Below the pieces are notes generated by a model, which did no database searches, was not told where the DNA came from, and worked only from the letters and a program-made list of their open reading frames with translations. From LMUY01 sp965199105 (GTDB lineage Bacteria > Pseudomonadota > Alphaproteobacteria > Acetobacterales > Acetobacteraceae): DNA of 64,000 nucleotides. Each line of letters begins with the position of its first letter. Position 1 is the first letter of the stretch. Of the stretch, positions 8,583-16,880 are shown piece after piece. A program made the translations under genes and the position numbers. The stretch is from contig CBDAQO010000002.1 of the NCBI GenBank assembly GCA_965199105.1, positions 1,240,001-1,304,000 of the forward strand, read 5' to 3'.

Positions 8583-8731
8583 GGTGTTGGCACGGTCTAT
8601 GCACTCCAGTGCCACCACCCCAGTGTTGGCACGGTCTATGCACTTTAGTGCCACCACCAGTGCTGGCACGGTCTATGCAAGCAATGCCACCACCCGGTGG
8701 TGGCACGGTCTAAGCAGTCCAGTGCCACGAC
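8583..8731 (+). repeat. Four tandem 36-37-bp hairpin repeats
   Basis: Units lie at 8583-8619, 8622-8658, 8659-8694 and 8696-8731. Each has a left arm like GGTGTTGGCAC, a 15-nt centre like GGTCTATGCACTCCA, and a right arm like GTGCCACCACC, so every unit is an imperfect inverted repeat. The -24-like cores are 37-39 bp apart. Arms and first half of the centre are conserved; the rest of the centre varies. The array ends against the AGGAG of the next gene. Each unit also contains a sigma-54-like sequence. Confidence 0.85.
8588..8716 (+). promoter_or_regulatory. Four sigma-54-like -24/-12 sites in tandem
   Basis: TGGCACGGTCTATGCA occurs at 8588-8603, 8627-8642 and 8664-8679, and TGGCACGGTCTAAGCA at 8701-8716. 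The known sigma-54 consensus is TGGCACG-N4-TTGCA; the first three copies differ at one base of the -12 element. Spacing between -24 and -12 is exact. From the last copy, transcription would start about 8727, just ahead of the Shine-Dalgarno AGGAG at 8732-8736. No activator gene is seen nearby. The match could be a by-product of the hairpin repeat. Confidence 0.4.
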
Positions 8732-8743
8732 AGGAGCTAAGCC

Positions 8744-9790
8744 ATGGCCATGCTGAGACGCCGTTCGTTCGTCACTGGCTCAGCGGCGCTGGCGGCCCGC
8801 GCCTCGGTCCGCCCTGCCGCCGCACAGGGAGCCAAGCTCAACGTCGCCACCCAGCTCGGATGGCTGCGCAACGGTGAGTACGCCCCGCTGATGGTGGCCG
8901 AAGCGATGGGGTTCTTCGACGCCGAGGGCATCGCCCACCGCATCATGGACGGCGGCCCGGGCCGCAATCCGGTGCCCATCGTGGCGGTGGGCCAGGCGCA
9001 GTTCGGGCTCGCCACCTCAGGCCTGCATCTGCTCGCCGCCCGCACGGCGCGCGACCCGGTGGACGTGGTCGCGGTCGGCACGCTCTATCAAACCTCGCCC
9101 GCCGCCTATCTCAGCCTCGGCCTGCCCAGCGACCCGGACCCGACCCCCAAGGACCTGCTGGGCAAGTCGGTCGGCGTGCAGGCCGACGCAGGCTATTTCC
9201 TGACCGCCATGGCCCGCATCAACGGCCTCGACGACAGTAAGATCAAGTCGGTAACGGTCCAGGCCAATCCCGATCCGCTGCTGGTCGGCCAGGTGGACTT
9301 TTTCAGCGGCTGGGTCACGAACCAGGCGTACCAAATCGAGCAGGAGACCGCCAAACCCGATGCGCTGCCCATGCTACGCGGCAAGACCTGGAAGGCGATG
9401 CGCTTCGACCGTTGGGGCTTGCCCTCCTACGCGGACGTCATTTTCTGCACCGCTCAAACCGCCAAGCAAAACCCCGCCATGGTTCGCGGCTACCTCCGCG
9501 CCGTCGCCCGCGCCATCACCTTCATTCAAAGCGACCCGGACCAGGCACTCAAGCTGGTGGCGGCATTCCCGAACCAGATCGAGACCGCTCAGAAGCTCGC
9601 CTGGCGCTGGAAAGTGCAAAACCCGCTGTTCGTCAGCGCCGCCACCGCCAAGCACGGCCCGCTCTGGATGGAGCCAACGGAGTGGGACGGCATGGCCGAG
9701 TTCTTCCATCAGGCCGGCCAGGTGCCGCGACAGGTGCCCGCCGCCGAGGTCATGACCGACGCTCTGCTGCCGAGCCTCAGCGCCGGCTGA
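8744..9790 (+). CDS. ABC transporter substrate-binding protein, NMT1/SsuA type
   Basis: 348 residues. The N-terminus MAMLRRRSFVTGSAALAARASVRPAAAQ has twin-Arg and a hydrophobic stretch like a Tat or Sec signal. NVATQLGWLRNGEYAPLMVAE and a GGPGRNPVP loop match the NMT1/THI5-like fold used for sulfonates, nitrate, pyrimidine precursors and similar solutes. AGGAG lies eight bases before ATG 8744, immediately after the repeat array. It is the first of three transporter genes with TGATG/ATGA overlaps. Ligand cannot be read from sequence; the adjacent 2-oxoglutarate-type oxygenase suggests a compound that is oxidised after uptake. Confidence 0.87.
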   Translation: MAMLRRRSFVTGSAALAARASVRPAAAQGAKLNVATQLGWLRNGEYAPLMVAEAMGFFDAEGIAHRIMDGGPGRNPVPIVAVGQAQFGLATSGLHLLAARTARDPVDVVAVGTLYQTSPAAYLSLGLPSDPDPTPKDLLGKSVGVQADAGYFLTAMARINGLDDSKIKSVTVQANPDPLLVGQVDFFSGWVTNQAYQIEQETAKPDALPMLRGKTWKAMRFDRWGLPSYADVIFCTAQTAKQNPAMVRGYLRAVARAITFIQSDPDQALKLVAAFPNQIETAQKLAWRWKVQNPLFVSAATAKHGPLWMEPTEWDGMAEFFHQAGQVPRQVPAAEVMTDALLPSLSAG

Positions 9791-10542
9791 TGAGCGCCCC
9801 CATTGCAATCCGCGGCGTCTCGCGCCGTTTCGGCGACCACGTGGCACTGAGCTCGCTTGACCTCGACATTGCCGCCGGCGAGTTCGTCGCCCTCATCGGC
9901 CCCTCCGGCTGCGGCAAGACCACGCTGTTGCGCATGGTGGCCGACCTGGAGCAGCCCAGCACCGGAGACATCACCGTCGCGGGCGAGCCGGCGGCGTTGG
10001 CCCGGCGCAAACGCCTGCTGGGCTTGGTGTCGCAACGGCCCGCCGTGCTGCCATGGAAGCGGGCGGTCGACGACGTGCGGCTCACCCAGCGCATCGCCCG
10101 GCGAGCTGGCTTCCCGGCAGACGCGCTGCTGGGCGATTTCGGCCTCGCCGGGCATGAGGCCAAACGCCCCGCGCAGCTCTCGGGCGGCATGCTGCAGCGC
10201 GTGAATATCGCCAGCGCCATCGCGCACGACCCGGCGGTGCTGCTGATGGACGAGCCCTTCTCCGCCCTGGACGAGATGAAGCGTGAGGAGCTGGGCGCCT
10301 GGTTCGATGCGCTGCTGGCCCGGCGCCCAAAAACGGTCCTGTTCGTCACTCACAACATCGACGAAGCCGTGCTGCTGGCCGACCGCCTGGTGGTGTTTTC
10401 CGCCAGCCCCGGCCGCGTACTGGACGTGGTGGCAGTGCCGGCCCCACGCCCGCGTGACGCCGCTTTCCGCCGCGACCCCCGCTTCGTCGCCATCGCCGCC
10501 CATGTGCGCAGCCTGCTGTTCGGCCGCGTGCTCGCCGCATGA
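9790..10542 (+). CDS. ABC transporter ATPase, SsuB/TauB type
   Basis: 250 residues. Walker A GPSGCGKTT, signature LSGGMLQRVNIA, Walker B VLLMDEPFSALDEM and H-loop VTHNIDEAVLLADR are those of the nitrate/sulfonate/taurine importer ATPases. The Q-loop is VSQRPAVLPWK. ATG 9790 overlaps the previous stop (TGATG), and its own stop overlaps the permease start by four bases. It forms the motor of the importer with the two neighbours. There is no C-terminal regulatory domain. Confidence 0.92.
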   Translation: MSAPIAIRGVSRRFGDHVALSSLDLDIAAGEFVALIGPSGCGKTTLLRMVADLEQPSTGDITVAGEPAALARRKRLLGLVSQRPAVLPWKRAVDDVRLTQRIARRAGFPADALLGDFGLAGHEAKRPAQLSGGMLQRVNIASAIAHDPAVLLMDEPFSALDEMKREELGAWFDALLARRPKTVLFVTHNIDEAVLLADRLVVFSASPGRVLDVVAVPAPRPRDAAFRRDPRFVAIAAHVRSLLFGRVLAA

Positions 10543-11372
10543 TGGACGGCACCCTCCTCGCCACCCCGCGCGGGCGCAACGCCGCCGCCATCCGCCGCCC
10601 GCTTTGGCCGCTGCGGCTGCTGGCGGGAAGCTGGCGCGTGGTGATGCCGATCGCCTCCATCCTGGCGCTCTGGTATGCCGCCATCGCGTTCTCCGGCCTG
10701 CCCGCCTTCGTCATCCCGCGGCCCGAACGGGTGCTCCAGACGCTGATCCAGGACCACAGCTTCATCACCATCCACCTGCTCGCCACCCTCAAGGCGGCCG
10801 GGTTGGGGCTGGTGTTCGCCAACCTCGCCGGCATCGGCCTGGCCGTGGTGTTCGACGCCCTGCCGTTCGCGCGCGCCATGCTGATGCCCGCCGCCGTCAC
10901 CCTGCGCAACATGCCCTACGTGGCGCTGGTGACCGTGCTGATGCTGGCCTTTGGGGACACGCTCGGCTCAAAGGTCACCGTGGTCGCGCTCGCCGGGTTC
11001 TTCCCCGTTCTGGTCAACACCATGGAGGGTCTGCGCGCCGCCGACCCGGTAATGCTGGACCGCATGCGGATCTTGAACGCAGGCTGGGGACGCACCTTCG
11101 TCTCGGTGCGGCTGCCCTACGCACTGCCCTACATCGTGACGGCGCAGGAGATCGCCGCAAGCGGCTCCATCATCGTGGCCATCAGCGCAGAATGGATGAT
11201 CTCCTCCACCGGGTTGGGCTACATCATCAATCGCGCCATGCAGACCTATCGCGGCGACCAGGTCTACGCCGTGGCTTTTCTCGCCACGTTCCTGTCGTTC
11301 GTGATCTACTCGGTGGTGCACTGGATTGGCCAACGCCTCGATTGGCGCGCGCGTGACGTGCAAGAGCGGTAA
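10539..11372 (+). CDS. ABC transporter permease, SsuC/TauC type
   Basis: 277 residues with about six membrane helices after a basic N-terminus. FVIPRPERVLQTL near residue 55 is characteristic of BPD_transp_1 permeases of the SsuC/TauC/NrtB group. The coupling loop is around ILNAGWGRTFVSVRLPYALP, and the typical segment SAEWMISSTGLGYIIN follows. It completes an importer with the binding protein and ATPase just upstream. The oxygenase gene follows after 24 bases with its own GGAG site, so it is probably in the same transcript. Confidence 0.92.
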   Translation: MMDGTLLATPRGRNAAAIRRPLWPLRLLAGSWRVVMPIASILALWYAAIAFSGLPAFVIPRPERVLQTLIQDHSFITIHLLATLKAAGLGLVFANLAGIGLAVVFDALPFARAMLMPAAVTLRNMPYVALVTVLMLAFGDTLGSKVTVVALAGFFPVLVNTMEGLRAADPVMLDRMRILNAGWGRTFVSVRLPYALPYIVTAQEIAASGSIIVAISAEWMISSTGLGYIINRAMQTYRGDQVYAVAFLATFLSFVIYSVVHWIGQRLDWRARDVQER

Positions 11373-11396
11373 CTGCAACAAGCCTCGGAGAGCAAC

Positions 11397-12398
11397 ATGG
11401 CACTGTCCTCGATACCGATGATCGACGTGAGCGGGTTGTATTCGGCCGACCCCGCAAGCAGGGCTGCCGTCGCCGGCGAGATCGGCCGCGCCTGCGATGA
11501 AATCGGCTTCTTCTATGCCGTGCAGCACCACGTCCCGCTCGAGACGATGCAAGCTGCCTGCGCCAAGGCCGCGGAGTTCTTCGCGCTGCCGCAAGCCACA
11601 AAGCTGCAGGTCAAGTCGGACCGCAACAATCGCGGCTACCGCGAGATGGGGGACACCGTGCATAGCAGCGGGCTGGTGTTTGCCCGCGACAGTTTCGACC
11701 TGGGCTTCCCCGTGCAGCCCACTGACCCTGAAGTGGTGGCTGGAACACCGCTCTACGCCCCCAACAGATGGCCCGAGCTGGACGGGTTCGAGGCCGCCCT
11801 GTCGCGCTACTACCAGGGCAGCTTCGAGGTCGGCATGAAGCTGCTGGAGGGCTTCGCACTCTACCTCGGCCAGGCGGAGGATTTCTTCAGCCGCCATTTC
11901 ACCCGCCCGGTGGCCGACATGGTGATCAACCACTATTATGCCTACCCTAAGGCGCTGGACGCCGGCGGATCACAGACGGCCTCGGGCGCACACACCGACC
12001 ACGGCATCATCACCGTGTTGTGGCAGGACGATCTCGGCGGCCTCGAGGTGCAGAATAAGGAGGGCGACTGGATCGCGGTGCCACCGATCGCCGGCGGCTA
12101 CGTGATCAATGTCGGCGAGCTGATGAAGCGCTGGACCAATGCGCGCTTCCAGGCCACCGTGCACCGCGTGATCCACACCAAGGACGCCGATCGCTTCTCC
12201 ATGCCGCTGTTCTGCAATCCAAACTTCACCACGGTGGTCGACCCGCGGCAACTCGGCGTCGCCGAAGACGCAGCGCTCTACCCGCCAGTCATGTCCGGCG
12301 ATTTCCTCGTCTCCCGTTTCCAGTCCACCCGCAAGCTATGGGGCGCCGAAAGCAAGGCCACCGGCAACGTCGACACGGTGGAGATGGCGGCGGACTGA
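11397..12398 (+). CDS. Isopenicillin-N-synthase-family 2-oxoglutarate/Fe(II) oxygenase
   Basis: 333 residues. The iron facial triad is visible as H199 and D201 in AHTDHG and H256 in TVHRVIH, and R266-x-S268 in DRFSM is the 2-oxoglutarate anchor. The N-terminal DIOX_N region begins IPMIDVSGL. These enzymes hydroxylate or oxidise small molecules using O2, usually with 2-oxoglutarate. It is last in an apparent operon with a sulfonate/nitrate-type importer, so it likely acts on the imported compound. Substrate unknown; bacterial relatives include thymine- and xanthine-type dioxygenases. It is not a beta-lactam gene: no ACV synthetase is present. Confidence 0.88.
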   Translation: MALSSIPMIDVSGLYSADPASRAAVAGEIGRACDEIGFFYAVQHHVPLETMQAACAKAAEFFALPQATKLQVKSDRNNRGYREMGDTVHSSGLVFARDSFDLGFPVQPTDPEVVAGTPLYAPNRWPELDGFEAALSRYYQGSFEVGMKLLEGFALYLGQAEDFFSRHFTRPVADMVINHYYAYPKALDAGGSQTASGAHTDHGIITVLWQDDLGGLEVQNKEGDWIAVPPIAGGYVINVGELMKRWTNARFQATVHRVIHTKDADRFSMPLFCNPNFTTVVDPRQLGVAEDAALYPPVMSGDFLVSRFQSTRKLWGAESKATGNVDTVEMAAD

Positions 12399-12405
12399 GG
12401 GCGCG

Positions 12406-14118
12406 TCACGGCGTAGCGGCAGCCTCGTGCTCGGCCTGCACCATGCGGGCGATCAGCGCGCGCATCTGCGCCTTGTCGACCTTGCCCACCTTGGTCACCG
12501 GAAACGCCTCCACCACCTCGACCCGCTCCGGCAGCTTGAACTTGGCGATGCCTGTCTGCAGCATGAACGCGCCCAGCTCCGCCACGCTCGGCCCGGCCCG
12601 GCCCTCGCGCAGGATCAGGAAGGCGCAGGCCTTCTCCCCAAACACCCGATCCGGCATCGCCACCACGCGGCAATCCGCAACGGCGGGGTGTTGCGCGATG
12701 ATGGCCTCCACCTCCTCGGCACCGATCTTTTCGCCGCCACGATTGATGTTGTCCTTGAGCCGGCCTTCGAACGAATAACACACGATCCCGTCGATCCGGT
12801 GCGCCTGCATCAGGTCGCCAGACCGCAGGAAGCCACCCGCGGTGAAGCAAGCCGCCGTGGCCGCCGGGTCGTTGTAGTAGCCCGTCAATGTGCTCGGCCC
12901 GCGGAAGCAAAGCTCGCCAATCTCGCCGAAGCCCACCTCCCGATCCTCCCCCGGCACCAGCAACCGCACCTCATCGCCGGGCGACACCGGGTAGCCGACG
13001 GTGCGGTGCCGGATCGCCGCGGACGTGGTCGGTGCGGCGGCAAACACCATCCCCTCCGTCATGCCGAACATCTGCCCCACCGGCTTGCCCACATGCGCCT
13101 CCACCGCGTCGGCGCGGGTGAGCGAGAAGAACTGCTTGAGCGAGCTCAGATCGAAGCGTGACAGGTCGCTGATCTCGAGCAGCTTGGCCGCGACCGGGCC
13201 GATGCTGCCGCTGAACGTGACCCGGTGCCGCGCCACCAATTGCAGCATCTCCTCGGCGTCGAGCCGCGGCTGCAGCACCAGCGTGCGCCCTTCCAGCCCG
13301 ACCGGCAGCACCACGAACAGCGTGCCGGCATTGTGCACCAGCGGTAGTCCCCAAAGCGAAACATCGTCACCGGTCAAGCCGTACCGGGCAGAGAGTTGCA
13401 GCGTGGCCCCCAGGTATTCGCCATGCATGCGCGGGATGATCTTGGGCAGGCTGGTCGACCCGCCCGAGAGCTGGAACACGGCAACGTCCGTCGTGCTCGG
13501 TGCAATGCCCGCGACACACGCCCGCGCCTCGGCCAAGCCAAACGCCGCTGCCATCCCGGTCAGCGACAAGGCGCCGTCATGCTCGCCCCCGACCGCAATC
13601 ACGTGCTCCAGCGCCGGGCAAACCCGGGCCACCTCCAGGCCAAAGCCGACCTGGTCGAACCGCGGGTTGGCCTCGGCCTGCGAAAACAGCGCCTTCGCCC
13701 CGGTCGCGGCGGCAAAATGGCGCATCTCCGCCATACGGTATTGCGGCAGGGTGCAAACCGGCACCAACCCCGCCTTCATGCAGCCGTAGAACGCGACGAA
13801 GAAGCCGAGCGTCGTCCCGAGCTGGAACATCACCCGGTCGGCGGGCTGCAGGCCGAGCTCCAGCAGGCTCGCCGCGACCGACTCCGTCATCCGGTCTAAC
13901 CCGGCGAACGTCACCTCGCCATCCGGCCCCACCACCGCCAGCTTGTCCGGCATGGCCACTGCCGTGCGCCGCAAGCTCTCGCCAGCCGATAGGTCGAGCC
14001 AGTTGCCCAGCGCGCATTGCTGGCGCGCGAAGTCCGCCGTGCGATAGGTGACGCCGGGGATTGGATAGCGCGGCACCATGCCGGCACCCTCGGCGCCCAA
14101 GCGTGGCTCTGGCGTCAT
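12406..14118 (-). CDS. Aryl-CoA/aryl-AMP ligase, salicylate- or dihydroxybenzoate-type
   Basis: 570 residues. The AMP-binding core QLSGGSTSLPKIIPR is the EntE-type loop, FGMTEGM follows, GRLKDNINRGGEKI is the hinge and VGKVDKAQMR carries the catalytic Lys near residue 547. It is closest in style to 2,3-dihydroxybenzoate-AMP ligases. No siderophore genes lie nearby, whereas a salicylyl-CoA-hydroxylase-like flavoprotein and gentisate genes do, so I favour salicylate (or similar) CoA ligase. It starts four bases inside the MFS stop (ATGA) as second gene of a leftward pair. It converges on the oxygenase with a seven-base gap. Confidence 0.78.
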   Translation of the reverse strand: MTPEPRLGAEGAGMVPRYPIPGVTYRTADFARQQCALGNWLDLSAGESLRRTAVAMPDKLAVVGPDGEVTFAGLDRMTESVAASLLELGLQPADRVMFQLGTTLGFFVAFYGCMKAGLVPVCTLPQYRMAEMRHFAAATGAKALFSQAEANPRFDQVGFGLEVARVCPALEHVIAVGGEHDGALSLTGMAAAFGLAEARACVAGIAPSTTDVAVFQLSGGSTSLPKIIPRMHGEYLGATLQLSARYGLTGDDVSLWGLPLVHNAGTLFVVLPVGLEGRTLVLQPRLDAEEMLQLVARHRVTFSGSIGPVAAKLLEISDLSRFDLSSLKQFFSLTRADAVEAHVGKPVGQMFGMTEGMVFAAAPTTSAAIRHRTVGYPVSPGDEVRLLVPGEDREVGFGEIGELCFRGPSTLTGYYNDPAATAACFTAGGFLRSGDLMQAHRIDGIVCYSFEGRLKDNINRGGEKIGAEEVEAIIAQHPAVADCRVVAMPDRVFGEKACAFLILREGRAGPSVAELGAFMLQTGIAKFKLPERVEVVEAFPVTKVGKVDKAQMRALIARMVQAEHEAAATP

Positions 14119-15545
14119 ACCGCATCCACCCGTTCAGAACCGATCGCGCCGGGCCGCAGCGTCGCCAACGGCCGCGGCGCCGCTTGGTCTGGCGCGGCCG
14201 TCTCTCGCAGCCGGGTCGAGCCGAACCGGCGCACGCACAGGATGGCCGCCGCAATCGCCGCCACCGCACCGAGCGCCAGGGCGAGCGCCGGTGCGAACAG
14301 CACCTCCTGCAGCGGCAGTTGCAGCCCCAGCAGCACGCCTCCGACCAGCGGCGCCGCCAGCGACCCGACCCGCCCGACGGACTGCCCCCATCCCGTGCCC
14401 AGCGAGCGCACCGGCGTGGGGTAGATCATCCCGAGCGTGGCCGACATACTGAAGTTGATGCCCGTCACACAGAACCCCGCCCCGGCGATCACGCCCGAGA
14501 AAGCGGCCGGCGCCAAATGCGGCATCCCGATCGCCGCCACGAACGGCACGCCGACGAGGAACAGCAACGCCATCGGGATGATCCCGAGTCGGTCGACGAT
14601 GAAGGTGAGGCAGACACCGCCCGCCAGGCCGCCAAGAGAGAACAGCGACGCGTTGACCCCGGCCTGCGCCGTGCTGGCGCCCGCCGATTGCAGCAGCGTC
14701 GGCAGCCAGCTCAACGCGAAGAAGTTGACCATCTGGTTGGCGGCCAGCGCGAACCAGAGCAGCGGCGTGATCGCGGCCAGTCCATCCCTGAACAGGCCAC
14801 GCGGGGACCCGCTCGCCACCGGCCGCGCCTGGCCCGGCGCGCGGAAGCTGGCATCGGCGGCGATCGGCAGGTCCGGGCGCATCGCTGCCACCTGGCGCCG
14901 CACCTGCGCGTCCCGGTCGCCACGCTGCGCGAGGTATCGCAGCGACTCCGGCAGCAGCACGGCCGCGATGGCGGCCACCAGCAACGGCAGCAGGCCGCCG
15001 ACCAGCAGCAGCGCCGGCCAGCCAAACCGCGGCACCAGCGTGGCCGCGACCAGGCCAGGGAGCGCGATCCCCGCCGGTATGCCGAAGTTCACGATCACGA
15101 TCGACATTCCACGCGACCGCCGGGGCGAGTTCTCGGCCACCAAGGCGATCACGTTTGGAATCACGCCGCCCAGCCCCGTGCCGGTGATGAAGCGCAGCAC
15201 GGTGAACTGCGTCAGCGAGGTCGCTGCCATGGTCGCCAGCGTCACCATACCCACGATGCTCAGCCCGATCAGGATCGCCGTCTTGCGCCCCAGGCGGTCA
15301 CCGACGAAGCCCAGCAACGGCGCCCCGACCAGCAGGCCGACGATCCCCGCCGAAAAGACTGGCACCAATTGGGCCCGCCCGATATGCCAGGCCTTCACCA
15401 GCTCCGGGCCGACATAGCCGATGGCGGACAGATCGAAGCCGTCACTCATCATCGCCAGCGTGGCGACGGCAAGCAGCACGATGGTCGAGCGCCGCATCCG
15501 CTGGCCATCGATCACGTCATCCAGGCTGATCGCGCTTGACACCAT
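14115..15545 (-). CDS. MFS transporter, aromatic acid:proton symporter type
   Basis: 476 residues with 12 predicted membrane segments. SDGFDLSAIGYVGP in TM1 and GDRLGRKTAI in the first cytoplasmic loop are hallmarks of the AAHS family (PcaK, BenK, MhpT). ATG 15545 begins at MVSSAISLDD; the frame stays open upstream without similarity. First gene of a leftward pair with the aryl ligase, and divergent from the flavin monooxygenase. It is expected to bring the aromatic acid handled by those enzymes into the cell. The exact substrate cannot be read. Confidence 0.88.
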   Translation of the reverse strand: MVSSAISLDDVIDGQRMRRSTIVLLAVATLAMMSDGFDLSAIGYVGPELVKAWHIGRAQLVPVFSAGIVGLLVGAPLLGFVGDRLGRKTAILIGLSIVGMVTLATMAATSLTQFTVLRFITGTGLGGVIPNVIALVAENSPRRSRGMSIVIVNFGIPAGIALPGLVAATLVPRFGWPALLLVGGLLPLLVAAIAAVLLPESLRYLAQRGDRDAQVRRQVAAMRPDLPIAADASFRAPGQARPVASGSPRGLFRDGLAAITPLLWFALAANQMVNFFALSWLPTLLQSAGASTAQAGVNASLFSLGGLAGGVCLTFIVDRLGIIPMALLFLVGVPFVAAIGMPHLAPAAFSGVIAGAGFCVTGINFSMSATLGMIYPTPVRSLGTGWGQSVGRVGSLAAPLVGGVLLGLQLPLQEVLFAPALALALGAVAAIAAAILCVRRFGSTRLRETAAPDQAAPRPLATLRPGAIGSERVDAV

Positions 15546-15704
15546 CCACCCCCCCCTCGCTGGCTCAGGCAGGCCCCAGCCTGGCTGCCGTTTTCGGCAT
15601 TCCGCAGGCTTGGCCCGAGCGGAAAAAAGCTTGGCCGGTCTCGACGAACGTGTCAACGTCCCGACATCAATGACCAACATCGGGTCAGACAGGAGATCCC
15701 TATC
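15546..15704. promoter_or_regulatory. Divergent regulatory region between MFS and flavin monooxygenase genes
   Basis: 159 bases separate two divergent starts. GCTTGGCC occurs twice as a direct repeat, at 15608-15615 and 15629-15636, 21 bp apart (two helical turns). The rightward gene has ACAGGAG before its ATG. I could not pick convincing -35/-10 pairs. The TetR protein encoded at 19.2 kb is a plausible regulator. Confidence 0.4.
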
Positions 15705-16850
15705 ATGCGCATAGCCGTGGCCGGAGGCGGGCCGGCGGGGTTGCTGTTTGCCAAGCTGGCGAAAGAGGCCGACCCCGCGCTCCACATCGATGTGTTCGAG
15801 CAGAACCCGGCCAACGCCACCTATGGCTTCGGCGTGGTGCTGGCAGACGTGGCACTCGACATCCTCGACGGCGTCGACCCGGCGTTGCACCAGCGCATCA
15901 CCGAACATGCCGAGTTCCAGGACCGCATCACTCTCGTCCACAAGGGCGAGGCGATCGATCTGCGCGGCAACGGCTTTCTCGGCATCGCCCGCGTCAAGCT
16001 GCTGCAATTGATGCAGCAAAACGCCGCGGAAGCCGGTGTGCAGCTCCATTTCGAGGCGCCAGTCCGCCGCCTGTCCATCCTCGACGAATACGACATCGTG
16101 GTCGGCGCCGACGGCGTGAACAGTTGGTTGCGCACCACGCTCAACGAGCACTTCCAGGCGACCAAGGAAAAACGCCTCAACAAGTGGGTCTGGTATGCCA
16201 CGCCAAAACGGCTCGACGCCGTCGGGCTGATCTTCAAGCCGACCAGGTTCGGCACCTTCATCGCCCACAGCTACCGCTTCTCGCCCGAACTCGGCACCTT
16301 CGTCATCGAGTGCGACGAGGACACCTGGCGGGCCGCCGGGCTCGACCAGGCCGACGACGCTCAAAGCCGGGCGTTGTGCGAACAGATCTTCCAGGACGAC
16401 CTGGACGGCTACGGCCTGGTCTCCAACCGCTCGCTCTGGTTCAACCCCGAGTTCGTCACCTCGCGCAATTGGCACCACCGCAACCTCGTTCTGATCGGGG
16501 ACGCGCTGAAGACCGTGCATCCCTCCATCGGCTCCGGCACGCGAGTGGGCATGCAGGACGCCATCGCCCTGGCCGCGGCGCTCAAGGCCGGTAACGGCGA
16601 CGTGGCGGCCATCTTCCAGTCGTTCGAGCAAGGCCGCCGCAAAGGCGCCGGTTCGTTCCAAGAGGCTGCGATGAGGAGCATCCTCTGGTATGAAACCGTG
16701 GACCAGCGCATGGACCTCGATCCCATCGCTTTCGCCTACGACTTCATGATGCGCACCGGCCGCATCAGCAACGAGCGTCTGCGGCGGCTTGACCCGGCCT
16801 TCGCCGACCTCGCCGAGCGGAACAACCTGCTCGCGCCGCAAACGGCCTGA
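15705..16850 (+). CDS. FAD-dependent monooxygenase, salicylyl-CoA 5-hydroxylase-like
   Basis: 381 residues. GGGPAG at residues 7-12 is the FAD Rossmann loop, GADGVNS the DG motif and LIGDALKTVHPS the GD motif. The sequence resembles the hydroxylase part of anthraniloyl-CoA monooxygenase and salicylyl-CoA 5-hydroxylase (SdgC); an HPSIGSGTR stretch after the GD motif supports this group. With the adjacent aryl-CoA ligase this would give salicylate to salicylyl-CoA to gentisyl-CoA. There is no C-terminal old-yellow-enzyme domain as in anthraniloyl-CoA monooxygenase. It acts in the cytosol with NAD(P)H. Substrate is inference from family and context. Confidence 0.8.
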   Translation: MRIAVAGGGPAGLLFAKLAKEADPALHIDVFEQNPANATYGFGVVLADVALDILDGVDPALHQRITEHAEFQDRITLVHKGEAIDLRGNGFLGIARVKLLQLMQQNAAEAGVQLHFEAPVRRLSILDEYDIVVGADGVNSWLRTTLNEHFQATKEKRLNKWVWYATPKRLDAVGLIFKPTRFGTFIAHSYRFSPELGTFVIECDEDTWRAAGLDQADDAQSRALCEQIFQDDLDGYGLVSNRSLWFNPEFVTSRNWHHRNLVLIGDALKTVHPSIGSGTRVGMQDAIALAAALKAGNGDVAAIFQSFEQGRRKGAGSFQEAAMRSILWYETVDQRMDLDPIAFAYDFMMRTGRISNERLRRLDPAFADLAERNNLLAPQTA

Positions 16851-16880
16851 CCGTAGCCCCGCCCTAAGTCGCGTCCCGCT

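Noticed and set aside
8583..8731. CRISPR array at the tandem repeats
   Set aside because: Units abut with no unique spacers of constant length, each unit is internally palindromic, and there are no cas genes nearby.
11397..12398. Beta-lactam biosynthesis gene, suggested by similarity to isopenicillin N synthase
   Set aside because: Only the general oxygenase fold matches; no ACV synthetase or other antibiotic genes are present, and the context is an importer operon.
12406..14118. Siderophore 2,3-dihydroxybenzoate-AMP ligase (EntE)
   Set aside because: The core loop is EntE-like, but there are no isochorismate or peptide-synthetase genes, and gentisate-pathway genes surround it.
14061..15539. 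A 492-codon plus-strand open frame opposite the MFS gene
   Set aside because: Composition is Arg/Gln/His repeats of low complexity; the minus strand encodes 12 membrane segments and AAHS motifs.
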